Shown: positions 46,001 through 57,300 of the stretch, piece by piece
How positions within the stretch are numbered: the stretch's first letter is position 1
How the letters are laid out: each line of letters starts with the position of its first letter
Source of the DNA: Gnetum montanum
Taxonomy: Eukaryota; Streptophyta; Gnetopsida; Gnetales; Gnetaceae
Length of the DNA: 64,000 bases
Direction of reading: 5' to 3'
Assembly: GCA_015680685.1 (NCBI GenBank)
Contig: MNCI01025533.1
Coordinates: 107,843-171,842 of the forward strand
The notes under the pieces: model-generated
What the model saw: the letters and a program-made list of their open reading frames with translations, nothing else
Told to the model about the DNA's origin: nothing
Databases searched by the model: none
Translations under genes and position numbers: made by a program

Positions 46001-49000
46001 TTATATTACTACCCCGTCGCCATGGATTATCACCTCTTTACCTGCATATGGTAAGTGGATTTCTTGGTGTATAGGCAAGGAGACAGCCCTAATTTTTGCT
46101 AACGATGATCTTCCCAAGATCAAGTTAAACCTGAGTATTTCTTCGACCATGACGAACGTTGCGTCTGTGGGGAACTGGTCCCCTGCTACGAAGTTTACGT
46201 GAACTATGCCCTTCACCAGGACACGTGCCCCATTGAAGGACCACAAACACAACGTCGCCTTTGATTTAATTTGTTCGACCAATCCCAACTTATCTATAAT
46301 AGGGAAGGAAATGACATTTATGATAGCCCCATCATAGATGTGTACCCTTCGGATCCAGTGTTGGCCAACCCAAATTGTAATAAACAGAGGCGCCGTAGTC
46401 ACTTGACCCTCTTCGGGATCTTTCTTAATGGCATCACTATTGAAAGTTAATTGAGGTATTGCGGACTTTGTGGGTACATAGGGGAGTATGACCAAGTGGA
46501 TTGCTTTATCATCTGTTGGCATGTTTTCGTCGACCAAAATCGCTGCTAACATGCGAACTAGGGCCTCGCGGTGAGGTACAGATGTCACGACCAGGTCATA
46601 CATTCTCAACGTAGCATTTTTCTGCCTTAGGGCTTACTTGACCTAGGTGAGGGTGTCCAAGAAGTCTTGGCCACCCAATTTTTTGACACTTTCCTCCTCG
46701 ATTCATCCTAGAAGATGAATCTCTCAAGGAGAGATGACCTCGGACCTAGGTTTGGATCTTTATCAACAAGGTGATGCAGGCTGTGTAATCATGTCGACCT
46801 TCATCTTTGGTGACAAAGGTGTAAATACAAGGGGTGAAGGCATAGGCTTGGAGATACTTTTGACGATATTCCCCTTCAAAACCTCACCCACCAAGTAGGC
46901 TTCTCGTCTTGTGGGGTGAGGAAGTTTTTTAATGTTGTTGCACGGGATGGAAGCTATCAAAGATGTTGGTCCTCTGATGATGAATGGAACTAGAGGTGGC
47001 GACTGATGGGGTCGTGTGGCCTCACCAACAGGCGATGCAGAGGTAGATGCCCATGGTGGGACTTTCAAGATGAAGGGTGGCTGTGAACTTTGACCAACCA
47101 TTGGTGGTATTGGTGCACTACGCTAAGGCACACGAATCACAAACAGCTAGAAGGGTGGCATGGGATCATTGTCATACCGATGGCATTGATTATGTAACCA
47201 GAATTATTGGCATTGAGGGGATCTATGTAGACATACATAGATTAATTTTCAAGGTGCACTGGGTTACTTTCATCCAGCACCAGCTTTCCCAGGTCGATTA
47301 ATCTTTGGATGTCATCCTGCAATGATAGACAATAATCCATGGTGTGATCACATAGTTGGTGGTAGTCACAAAACCTATCTAGCCTGAAACCCCTAGGAAC
47401 CAGAGGCTCATTGGGTAGGGCCAAAGAGGGATTTCTAAGGAGCTCGCAGTAGCGTCAATGTCTCATGTTTGCTTCCTCCAACATCTACTTGTGTTGGATG
47501 TATCCTATTGCCAACAGTTGCTTCAAGAATTTTGAAGGTTTGAGAGGAAGTGGGGTGTATTTCGAATGATCTTTACGCTCAAAGTTGGGTTTAGTCTATG
47601 TAGATGTCTCAGGCATAGGTGCGGTAGATTATGATGCTTGGCTCGGTTTGGGCGTAGAATCAGCCTCGGGTATGGATGGTTTCTTGTTATTCTTGCTTCT
47701 GCTGTTGCTATGTTTTGGCTTGGCCTCAGTTGCCACAGCAGCCACCATGGTTGTTGGGGCCTTATCCTTGTCCTTTTTTGCAAAGCTATTCTTGTAAGTG
47801 ATGTAGGCTAGGTCTTTGCTTGCCTCGGTAGCATCTTGTATGCTTTTCGTCTAAGCGAAAGCTTGGCTAAGAGATCGTAGAGTAAGGTAATAAATTTTGG
47901 ACTTGACGAAGTCGTTCACTGCACCCTTAAAGATAGCTAACAAGTGAGCCTCCGCGATGGGCTCACAGATTTTGTTAAGTGTCGCACTCCAACATTGAAT
48001 GAATTTTTGGACTGGTTCTAGCAGGTCTTGTTTCACGTCCATCAGCTGATCCAGTGTGGTTTCTGGCTTGAAGTTATATTTGAAACATGTCACAAACTAG
48101 GTCAAGAGTTCTTCCAAAGTCGAAATGGATGAACATGGCAATGCATGGTACCAATCTAGGGCTTTCTCGGCTAGGGACATGGCAAAGACATGAATGATCG
48201 TATGTGGCCATTGTTGCAATAGCAAAGACTCTGACCGGAAAGTCACAAGATGGGTATTGGGATCCCCTTCCTTGTTGTACTTTGTGAAGTGCGGGAGGGA
48301 CATCCTAGGTGGTAATATCAAAGCAGGGATTGCAGGGTTGATGGGGTCGTCCTGATAGAAGTCCATAACTTGTACCGTATCGGACCCAACAGCTTTGAGG
48401 CGCTTTACTTCCTTGGTTAGGGTCTGGATGAGCTAAAATGCTTGGTCTAGACCCAGCAACGTTGTAGATGGCTAAGGGACTACAGAGGCAACTCCCACAT
48501 GTGGTATGGTGGTGGTGGCGATTTGATCCATCGGGGGCGCTGTTGGGACCACCCCCGCTAAAGGTGCTATTTGCATTGTCCACCACATGGTGGGTGGTAT
48601 TGTTGGAGCGATAATAGTGGGTTGAGTCACCGAATAGGTTGTTTGGGTTATCAACGGGATAGACCATGGCCCTGTGCCAGGATGTACCATTTGCAGCGTC
48701 AAGTAGGCCTGAGGGCGAACGAAGTGAGACATCTGCAATGGTTGTAGAACAATCGAAGAAGCAAACAGGATCCACCACGTGGATGGACCCAGGCCCACCA
48801 CAGTGGGTGGAACAGATGCATAGGTAGGAATCAGCATAGGAGTTATGTGCAGTTGCAAAGTAGGTACTGTACAGATATGCGGTAGGGCAGTCGTGATAGT
48901 CATGTTGCGCACCGTGGGAGAGTGCTGATAAACGGCTTGCAGGGCACAGTTGCTACGAGCACAATCGGGGAATGGGGGTGATGACGCGCTGGGAATGTAG

Positions 49001-49565
49001 CATGGCTACCCATTGCAGTTGAGGTTGTAGGCTGCTGAAGCGTAGGTGTAATGACAAAGGGGGTCGTGACAGACAACGGGTTGGCTGAGAAGGACTGGGA
49101 AGGCGAGACAAGAACAGGGTTGGCCTGACCTCCCTCGTCATATTGGGAATCGAGTTCCTCTTGCCTATCTTGACAAGCATCATACTAGTTGGATGCTATG
49201 TCTTGTTGCTCCCTCAGCCTGGTCAACAGGATTAGTTGATCTAGAAGCCTTTGGTATGCTTGCGTTAAAGGCAAAGAAATGCCCGAGGTAGGAAAGAATT
49301 CCTCCTTGTTGCAGTAAGCAAACTCGAAGTTACGTTTTTCTTCGAGTTCGTGTAAATACAAGGGCAGATTAGCCTGTCCCTTTGCACAAAGGAAACTGTA
49401 ATGCTCGTGTTGCTGGGCCAGTCCCTCAAATCCTCGATTTTGGATTCTGAGAGATCGGCATGCTTTCTATGTTGGATTCAGCCATTGTTCGGCACCAGTA
49501 GTGCCTAGGACCGCAAAGGGAACCTCCACATTGAAGGAGTCAACAGTGGTGGTGGCGAAAGCCAT
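46001..49565 (-). pseudogene. gag-pro: Gag-protease pseudogene of element C
   Basis: Start at about 49565 (MAFATTTVDS). The gag core is at about 48366-47851 (TKYNKEGDPNTHLVTF, FVKSKIYYL), the modified knuckle at 47400-47340 (CDYHQLCDHTMDYC), and the protease at 46609-46001 with VHIYDGAIINV, in which the first Asp of the DDG signature is Tyr, and FNLILGRS. Stops and frameshifts break it into several pieces. The N-terminal 150 codons are poorly preserved. Confidence 0.88.
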
Positions 49566-49639
49566 TGCTAAGCAAGTGATTATGCAAAAAATGCAAAAAG
49601 TGCAAAAGAATAGAAGGATTGAAAAAAAGCAACAAAAGG

Positions 49640-50541
49640 TGGCTTTACATCTTGCCAAATTCCAGGGGAATCATCGAGGCTACCGATCTGTACCACAAAA
49701 AGCGTAAACAACCATAAAGGGTGTCACATCTATGCCTATGTGTGATGAGTTATAGAGCATATGCAAGGCTACTGTAAGGCAAGTTCAGTTGACAAACGAT
49801 TAAGAAGGATTTATGTCCCGCAAGATCCCAGAGGGACTGTCGAGGTGACCAACCTGCACCACACAAGGCGTAAACAATCTCAAAGGGTGTCATGTTTTCA
49901 CCTATGTTGGCTAGGGTGAAAAACGTGTGCAGGATTACTGTAAAAAGGAAAGGCAAGTTAAATCACCGTCAGAAGGCTTATTGTCTTGTAGGGTTCCAGA
50001 GGAATCGTCGAGGTGACCGATCTACACTGTACGATGCGTAAATAACCACAGGTGGGTGTCAAGTCTATGCTAATGCAAGCTGAGGTGTGGAAGGTGTACG
50101 AGACTACCATAAGATGAGCAAATTAACGAGCAACCAAGTAGACTGTATGTCTCACAGGATCCCGGAGGGACCGTCAAGGCAACCGGCCTGTACCACACTG
50201 GATGGGGTACAGAACGTAGACAAGACAACTGTAGGATGGGCAAGCTAGCTAGCAATCAGGCAGGCTATATGTCTCATAGGATCATGGAGGGATCGTCAAG
50301 GTGACTAGCTGGTACCACATGAGATGGGGTTCAAAATGCATGTAAGACAACCATAGAATGAGCTAGTTAACTAGCAATCGAAGGCCTTGTGTTCCATAGG
50401 GTTCTAGAGGAATAGTCGGGGCAACTGATCTACACCGCACAAAGCGCAAACAACCGCAAGAGGGTGTCGAGTTTACACTCGTGTGTATCAGGGTGCAAAA
50501 GGCTCACAGAACTACTGTCACACGTGGAAAAGGCACCAAAA
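49640..50541 (-). repeat. Six-unit tandem repeat in the leader of element C
   Basis: Six units recognisable by a core like CCAGAGGAATCGTCGAGGTG, beginning near 49662, 49828, 49996, 50161, 50282 and 50403. Spacings are about 166, 168, 165, 121 and 121 bp, so the units nearest the PBS are a shorter form. A has a single unit at the same place. Confidence 0.85.
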
Positions 50542-50560
50542 GGCCCTCCTTCTAGTGCCA
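50542..50560 (-). other. Primer-binding site of element C
   Basis: The minus strand reads TGGCACTAGAAGGAGGGCC, one base different from B. It starts six bases inside the LTR boundary at 50567. Confidence 0.85.
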
Positions 50561-50566
50561 GAAAAC

Positions 50567-52300
50567 TGTAGCGACCAAAAACATCAGCTGCTGGAAGAAC
50601 GCCGGGGGTCAGCAAACGCGACAGTTCCAACCCCGTATTCGTGGGAGGGCGGTGCTGGGTGTGTGCAGACACAAGGTGCCCTGAACGGTCTAGTCAATCA
50701 TACAGGGACTTACATCGGTGTCAATATAGCCTTTTGCAATGTAAATAATGTGGAATGTGAGATAATTCTTATGGGTAAATAAAGCAAGGGAGAAACTATA
50801 AAAATGTAGCAATAATACAAAATAATTCTTAAAGGTGAATAAAATAGAAAATAATGCAAAGAAACGAGACAGCAAATGAGAGATAAAGTAAAGTATGGTT
50901 AGAAACATGCACCGCTCTAAAGCTACAACCTCGTCTAGTCAAGGTGGATACAATTGGCTGTATAGCATGACTGAGTACAGAAATCCCGAGAGTAACCAAG
51001 ACGTGCCGAGCAAAAAGAGCTATGCGCTTGGATGCGTACTCGCGTAGAAGCAATGCGGGGCTCTACCAAGGTGGTAGAATGGAGACAGGAACCTCTCGCC
51101 AGCCAAGAGAGAGTCATTGTTTATAGCTTTAGATAGATGACTTTGATATTACAATGCTGGAGAGAAGGGAGATCTTTGTTTCAAAATTTCAAAGTTCCCA
51201 CCACTTGAAAGTTGTTTACTTCAAGAAAGATGCAAACTCTTTTGTAATTGCCAACTTTAAAAATTGTGGACTTTTCCAAATTGCGGGTACCTATAAAAAT
51301 TACTGACCTCTTATATGGTATTTGCCATGATATTTATAAGGCTGAAGGTAAGTGGAAAGGGGCAATTTTTTGAATGCTACATGCCACAGGCTTGCCTTGT
51401 CTTACTGGCACCACTCAAGTCATCTATGACCATTGGGCCTACAAGACCATTGCAATGCAAACCTGCCATGTAATAACTACAATCCTACCACATCGTAATC
51501 ACGTCGTCAGCGTCTAGGGACGTGTGCCAATGGTCCGATTAGGTGGAGTGCATTGATGTCACGCAACCACCTACATGCCTCTCTGTGCTTTGTGACGTAG
51601 CATGCTTGGTGTGGTGTAGCATCTTGTCATGCATTCTGCTATCTGTTACATGCTTGCTACGCTACACTATGCTACGTAGCGTAGCATAGCGTAGCAACTT
51701 TCCTTAGTCACAAGATTTTTGCCGATTTGCATACTTTCTCCTATGATGCAAGTCCTGCAAACTTCATTGACTCCACCTTTTTAACTGCCTTCTGTCTCTT
51801 TTGCAGGATTGCTACGCCTTGCTGCACCATGTAGCTCAGCGTAGCGTAGCAGCAGACATGGTCCACCGCTTCCTGATGAAAAAGGACATCACTGTAGAAC
51901 TTGAAATTGGGTGAGGGGAGTGGGTAGTGAAGTCGTCACCATGCTACACTGTGTGACATTGCGTAGCGTAGCAATTCATTCCACCATCATCTTCTAAAGC
52001 TTACTATGCTACATAGCGTAGCAGGCTTCGTGACTTAGAAAACATGCCAAACTATTTCTTGCGCATCCAAAATGCTGCTGCCGATTCCGCGCACCATTTC
52101 TGAGTCGGCTGGCATTTATTTAGGCTACTTTGGTGGGTGGGCAGGATGGTACAGAACCTGTCCATGCTCAAAGTAGAAAATTTTCCAAATTGGCCGACCT
52201 AGACTCAGAATGTTCTTCTCCCGATGAACTTCCATCATGTTGTGCAGACTGCAAGAGCCTTGTGAAGCAAGGATGAACCCACATTTTTTATGGTGTTTCA
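50567..52300 (-). repeat. 5' LTR of element C
   Basis: 1734 bp. On the plus strand it begins TGTAGCGACC and ends GTGTTTCA at 52300. The segment 51672-52300 matches 34779-35417. A TATA-like TATAAATATC is on the minus strand near 51329-51338. It includes short palindromes such as CTACGTAGCGTAGC around 51660-51700. Confidence 0.9.
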
Positions 52301-53151
52301 ACTTGGGCATGAGGAAGCTAGGATGGCACATTTTACACCGAATATTGATCTTTTAGGCCTATTTTTTAAGGGTACCTTCTGCTTGACTTCGGGGGCAACC
52401 TGCATGCTAAGTATGAGCCTCTTTGTGACTTGATTCAAGCCACTTTTGGTAGCTCATGTTGGGTTCATGCTATTAGCGTGACCTGGGCATGCGCAATGAA
52501 AATAGAGTATTTTTGAGCTTGAAATCAGAATTCTGAGGGTTGGGACCTAGAGCAATCATTAGTGGACCTTGAGGGAACCTTGTACCTTCAAAATTAGACT
52601 ATTTTAACACTATTTTAAGGCTATTTTGAGGTTCTCATGCTGAGGGCAAGCTAGCTTGACAGAATGAGCAAGACGGCTTGACCAAGTTGAGTGTGGATTT
52701 CATGCCTTAGTCAAATTTTTGCCTCCCAAAACTCAAGAGGATCTAAATTATTTTCACTTCAAAGTGTTGAGCTAAAATTTTGTGGTGTTTCATATGCCAC
52801 TAAACATTTAGAAGTTAAGATACTTGTTTGGTTTTCCTCCATTCATTCATGTATGTACAACTAGCTCCCTAAATTTTACTTTACCAAAATCCTTCCATTG
52901 ATCCCCATGGCTATGCTAACAATCCAAAATCCCAATAAGAAGCACAACACACTAACCATTAAGAGAGATCTTTTCAACTTCAAATTTGATCAAGGCTTGA
53001 ATAAAGGATGAAGATGGTTGACCCTTGAAATAAATGATTAGGGACATGGATAAAAGCAACAATTGACATCACCAAGATTAACAAAGAAATATACTTCTGA
53101 GCCTTCATGGCCATGGGTAGGGATGAACAAGAGATTTTCTTGGACTACAAC
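52301..53151. other. Unassigned sequence between element C and element D
   Basis: No open frame of note and no match to the other parts of the window that I can see. It is AT-rich and is presumably older flanking repeat DNA into which C or D inserted. Confidence 0.4.
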
Positions 53152-55585
53152 TATAATGGCCAAAAATGTTAGTGGCTAGAACACCGAGAGGTTACTAGGT
53201 GTATAGCCTAAGCCCAGATCTATGCGAGGGCTATGCTGGAGAAAAGAAATAAACTTAGGGTGCCCTGAATGGTCTAGTCGATCAGACAAGGACTTATGTG
53301 GTGTACAATAATCTTTTGTGAACGATGGCTTCAAAATGTTATGCATGGAGATTTAGGTGAAGGAAACATAGCATATGGAATAGTAAAAGCATAATAGAAT
53401 ATGTGACTGAGCAATAAATGTAAATTGATACACAATGATGAAAAATGTATGCAATAGCAAAATGAAAGAAAAGCTTGGGTGAGAGAGTGCATTGCCCTAA
53501 AATCAGGGGATTTGATCTTTGCTTGACTGAAGAAGGTGTACAACTAATGTGTAGTATGGATAGGCACAACTTACAACATAAGGGTATGGTCACAACTCCT
53601 TGACTACTGCCAATGGCCTATTAACATGAACTGATGAGCCAGTGCTTGCTGGGCTAGGAGAGATCCAAGGAGTGCTACCACTAAGGTTTTCTATTCATCA
53701 ACCTTTTTCTTGTCAGTCTCTTTGCCAAAGCCAATCATTAGAAAGAAAAATGCCAAAAATGCCAATCGCCAATTGCAAGAAAGCCATGTCCAAAAGCCAA
53801 TAGCAAGAAAGGTAATTCTTCGAGCCAACCCCTTGAACATTGTTCGCTGGGGTATTTATAGGGCTAGATGTGAGAGAAAGACGTGGTTTGGATGCTACGT
53901 GTCCTGGGTCCCACATGGTGCAAATGTGGATCTGCCATACTAGTGTGTAGTGTTATGCTGCAATGCTACACTGGTGTGCTATGCTGCAGTGCTACCCTGG
54001 TGTGCTATGCTGTAGTATAACGAGGCTAGATGTGAAACCTACTAAGCTATGACCATACCATTCAGACTGTGTGTGCTAAAATCTATGGAACTACCATGTT
54101 TTTATAGAAGATGCCAATGTCAAATGCCAAGTGGAACCTACGCTCTAGGACTATATCTTCCCTTCTCTTACGAGTAGGGTCAACCATAGGGACAACTTTG
54201 GGAACCATCAGGGTAATGCAAAACAAAGCAAACTACTAATCTTGTCTATTAAAGAGATGCTGGAGCAGAAATGACCATTTCTGATGAGTTCTAGAGTTTC
54301 TGTAGATGTCTTGGGGCTTCCATGCAAGTGTTACACTACCCAGCATATCGACGTAGCATAAACGCTCACATGCTACGCTGTGCTACGCTGCGTAGCATGG
54401 CATAGCGTAGCCACCAATCTTGAGACAAATCTTTCTTGAAAGCAAAAAGTACACCTTTAAGGCCTAGCTAGGTGAGCAACTTTAGTAATTGGCAACCTTA
54501 GTTTCCATGTTGAAAGGTCCTGGAACCTGTGGATTTCATCCTTAGGACATTTTTGGGCTTTGTGACCTTGCTATGTTGTACTACGTTGTGAAGTGTAGCA
54601 CAGTGGAGCAGCCAGTGTGACATGAATCCTTACTTGATCTACAATGTTTTGTTAAGAAACTTTGGTTGGGACTTGAGGGCGAAGCAGGATAAGAAATCTT
54701 GGAGGTCGGAGCATGGCCAAGTGCAATTCTTTTGCTAGAACCACTTGATAGAGGACCTTCGTGCATTTTGACCCTACTACATTGTGCTACGCTGTAGCAT
54801 AGCACAGCGTAGCACCCAATTTGTCCTGAATTCTAAATTTTCAAATGTTTTATCACGAGATGTCAGTGATGTCCTAGAGTGGCAGTAGAACAAGCATTTT
54901 TGCTAGTTGGAGCCTAGGCAATTTGGTTTCCTATGTTCAAGTAGTCTAAGTGAGAGCATTGTCACAGTAAAACCCTACTATGTTGTGCTATGTTGTGCAG
55001 TGTAGCACTCAAATGAAGATGATTCTTGATGAAATTTACCACATTCTTCTACGTCATGTTGATCATGCTTCAAGGATGAAGTGGGGAAAATATCCCAAAG
55101 GGCTAAATTATTTTCAATCTGCATCGTTGATGCCTGATCGGTCTCTACATGGCCTACTACGCTGTGCAGCGTAGTATAGTGTAGCAAGTCTCACACTTAG
55201 AAAACTTACCAAACTATTTAGTCCATCCTAAACACTTTTGGAAACTCTTAGCATGGTCCCTAGGTAGACCATCAACTGGGTCATGTGTCAAGCTGGGCAA
55301 GCTAGAGAGTGTAGCAAGCCTATCAACCTAGGAGATAGAAAATTTATCAAACTGTATGGTCTACCCCTAGTGCCTCTTTCGTGCAAGCTGGCCTTATGGC
55401 TGAGTGTTACGTTGGCTATGCTACAGAGGGTGGCAGGTAGGCTTGGAAGTAGCTTTGCAAGCATTAGGACTTTCGGGATGCCATGTTGTTTGCACAGTCC
55501 AACATGACACTACGCTTGCAGAGACCCTTTCCCAAATTTCAGGACTATGCTGAATCATGAGAGTCCCAAAATTGATGATGTTTCA
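53152..55585 (-). repeat. 3' LTR of element D
   Basis: About 2.4 kb. The left end is set by similarity to the starts of A's and C's LTRs (the stretch with GCTATGCTGGAGAAAA and TGCCCTGAATGGTCTAGTCG at about 53230-53285). The right end is ATGTTTCA at 55585 before the PPT. A TATA-like CTATAAATACC is on the minus strand near 53851-53861. The left boundary is uncertain by a few bases. Confidence 0.78.
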
Positions 55586-55598
55586 ATGGCCCCACTTT
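55586..55598 (-). other. Polypurine tract of element D
   Basis: The minus strand reads AAAGTGGGGCCAT before TGAAACAT, one base changed from the other copies. Confidence 0.8.
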
Positions 55599-57059
55599 GT
55601 TGACATCTGAAGGATCTACTTGAGAGATGTCGACAAAGAATACAAAACACCATAATGAACAAGATGCCAACACCGCTCTTCAATGCCTACTTGAATTATG
55701 GTTCGCTATGTTTAAGAGTACTTATAGGGAAATGTAGGATAGGGGGCAAGGGATGGATTTGAGGAAATAGGATCAAGGAAGAAATGAATGTTGAATACGA
55801 TGCTATGAAAATTGTTGCCATAGTGTGATCCCTCATCAGAATGCTTATGAGGGAGCTAGCACACATGGGTGTGTTACTTTTTGGTCCTCGACCTCTCACT
55901 GTAGTGCTTAGAGATGGTCAATTTATAGTTGAAGCGATTGCAAAGTAGATGTGGTGCCATTTGTTTTAGGCACTTTTCTTTTCTTTTATTTTTTCATTTT
56001 TTCTCTTTTGTGCTTTTGTGCTTTTGTGCTTTTTGCTACACACCCATGTTCAATTGAAGACAACCTTGTCGTCGCTGCAGGATAGGTGTTTCCTCCCCAA
56101 GATGAGTTGTGTTACATCCATGTGGGGCTTTGACCTGCCTACAAAGGCCTCCCATGGGACGAGTTGCATTACGTCCATCATGGGCTTAGCGGTTGGGCAT
56201 GTGAAAGGGCTTTATGTACATTAGGAAAGCTTACAAAGAAGATATGGGAAATTGTGAGTATAGGGAATGGAGAATAAGTTGGCTCAAGGGAGGGTAGGAT
56301 ATGCACTCTCAAGTAGCTAAGCTGATCAAAGGGGGTACTTCGGAGTAATGTTGTGTCTCGTTCTCATGGTGCAACATATTTTGAATGATGCCATCTTGGC
56401 TTTTATCCTGCAAACACAATAGATAAGAAACAAGAAAAAATAACCATCAAGTGAAGTGAGGGAAAAGTCCTATTTGCTTGAGACATTGTCAAAGTGGAAA
56501 GTGTTGTGTCTGATGTGTGTAATGTCCAAAGCAAGAAGGTTAGTGTAGGTTTTAGTAGCAGCAGGCTAGAGAGCTTCAATAGCCCTACTGGGAATGAGCA
56601 CTGAAGAGGCTAGGAGCGATGATAATGTAGGTGCTCAGGATTCCCTACCAGAGGTAACTATCATGAAATCTAGCTACAAGGTAAGAAGCCTAATAGCTAA
56701 ATGCCTTTTTGAAGTTAGACGATGGCGAGGGCTGGAGGATGAAAACCTTGTGGCTGGGTCAGAATAGTGCTAGGACTCTAGCAGTAGGTGTTGACAATGA
56801 GAGCTATGATCAGAATGATTAGCTATGGTGGAAATACCTCCAAAAGGTCAGCAAGATGTCAAACGACATCTCCAAAAGATCAGCAAGATTCTAGGGATGA
56901 TGATCCTACATATGTCTTAGAGGGATTTTTCTTGGCAATGTGAACTTCATTCTAGAACTATAGTGTCCCACCCCATCTACCTAGAAAACTTGAATATGTG
57001 CACAGTCGCTTGTTCACAAGGGTCACATATGTAAACTAGGAGGCGTTGCACTATGAACC
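55599..57059 (-). other. 3' non-coding region of element D
   Basis: It contains two GATGAGTTGTGTTACATCC-like motifs (about 56100-56120 and 56155-56180) and two TCCAAAAG(A/G)TCAGCAAGAT motifs near 56838-56890, as in A. No gene supported. Confidence 0.55.
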
Positions 57060-57300
57060 CAATTTACGGTCTTGGTAGACTCTCAGATGTGCTAGTTTAA
57101 GGTCCCAACAGACTGATGTGCTAGTTTAAGATCCTAGCACACTGTTGTGCTAGTTTAACATTGTATCAAAAAATGGATGGCCAATTTAAGGTCGTAGTAG
57201 ACTGTGCTGTGGGTGCCAATTTTATGTCATGGCCCAAAGATATGTTATGCCAGTTTAACATCATAGCAGACGTGATTTGTTGTGCTAGTTTAACATCATC
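57060..57300 (-). repeat. Iteron array after pol (element D)
   Basis: About seven or eight copies of GCTAGTTTAAGGTCCCAACAGAC-like units, joined directly at the right to the integrase zinc-region sequence because the integrase core is deleted. Confidence 0.85.

Larger units (their letters stand above)
34779..52300 (-). mobile_element. Element C: Tat/Ogre-like retrotransposon with antisense gene (outermost, 3' LTR split by A)
   Basis: On the minus strand from the right: 5' LTR 52300-50567, PBS 50560-50542, leader with six tandem units, gag-PR 49565-46001, iterons, opposite-strand gene 41085-45453, iterons, RT-RH-aRH-INT 40188-36731, iteron array, PPT 35430-35418, 3' LTR remnant 35417-34779. 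The rest of the 3' LTR must lie left of A, outside the window. C carries more damage than B. Confidence 0.92.
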
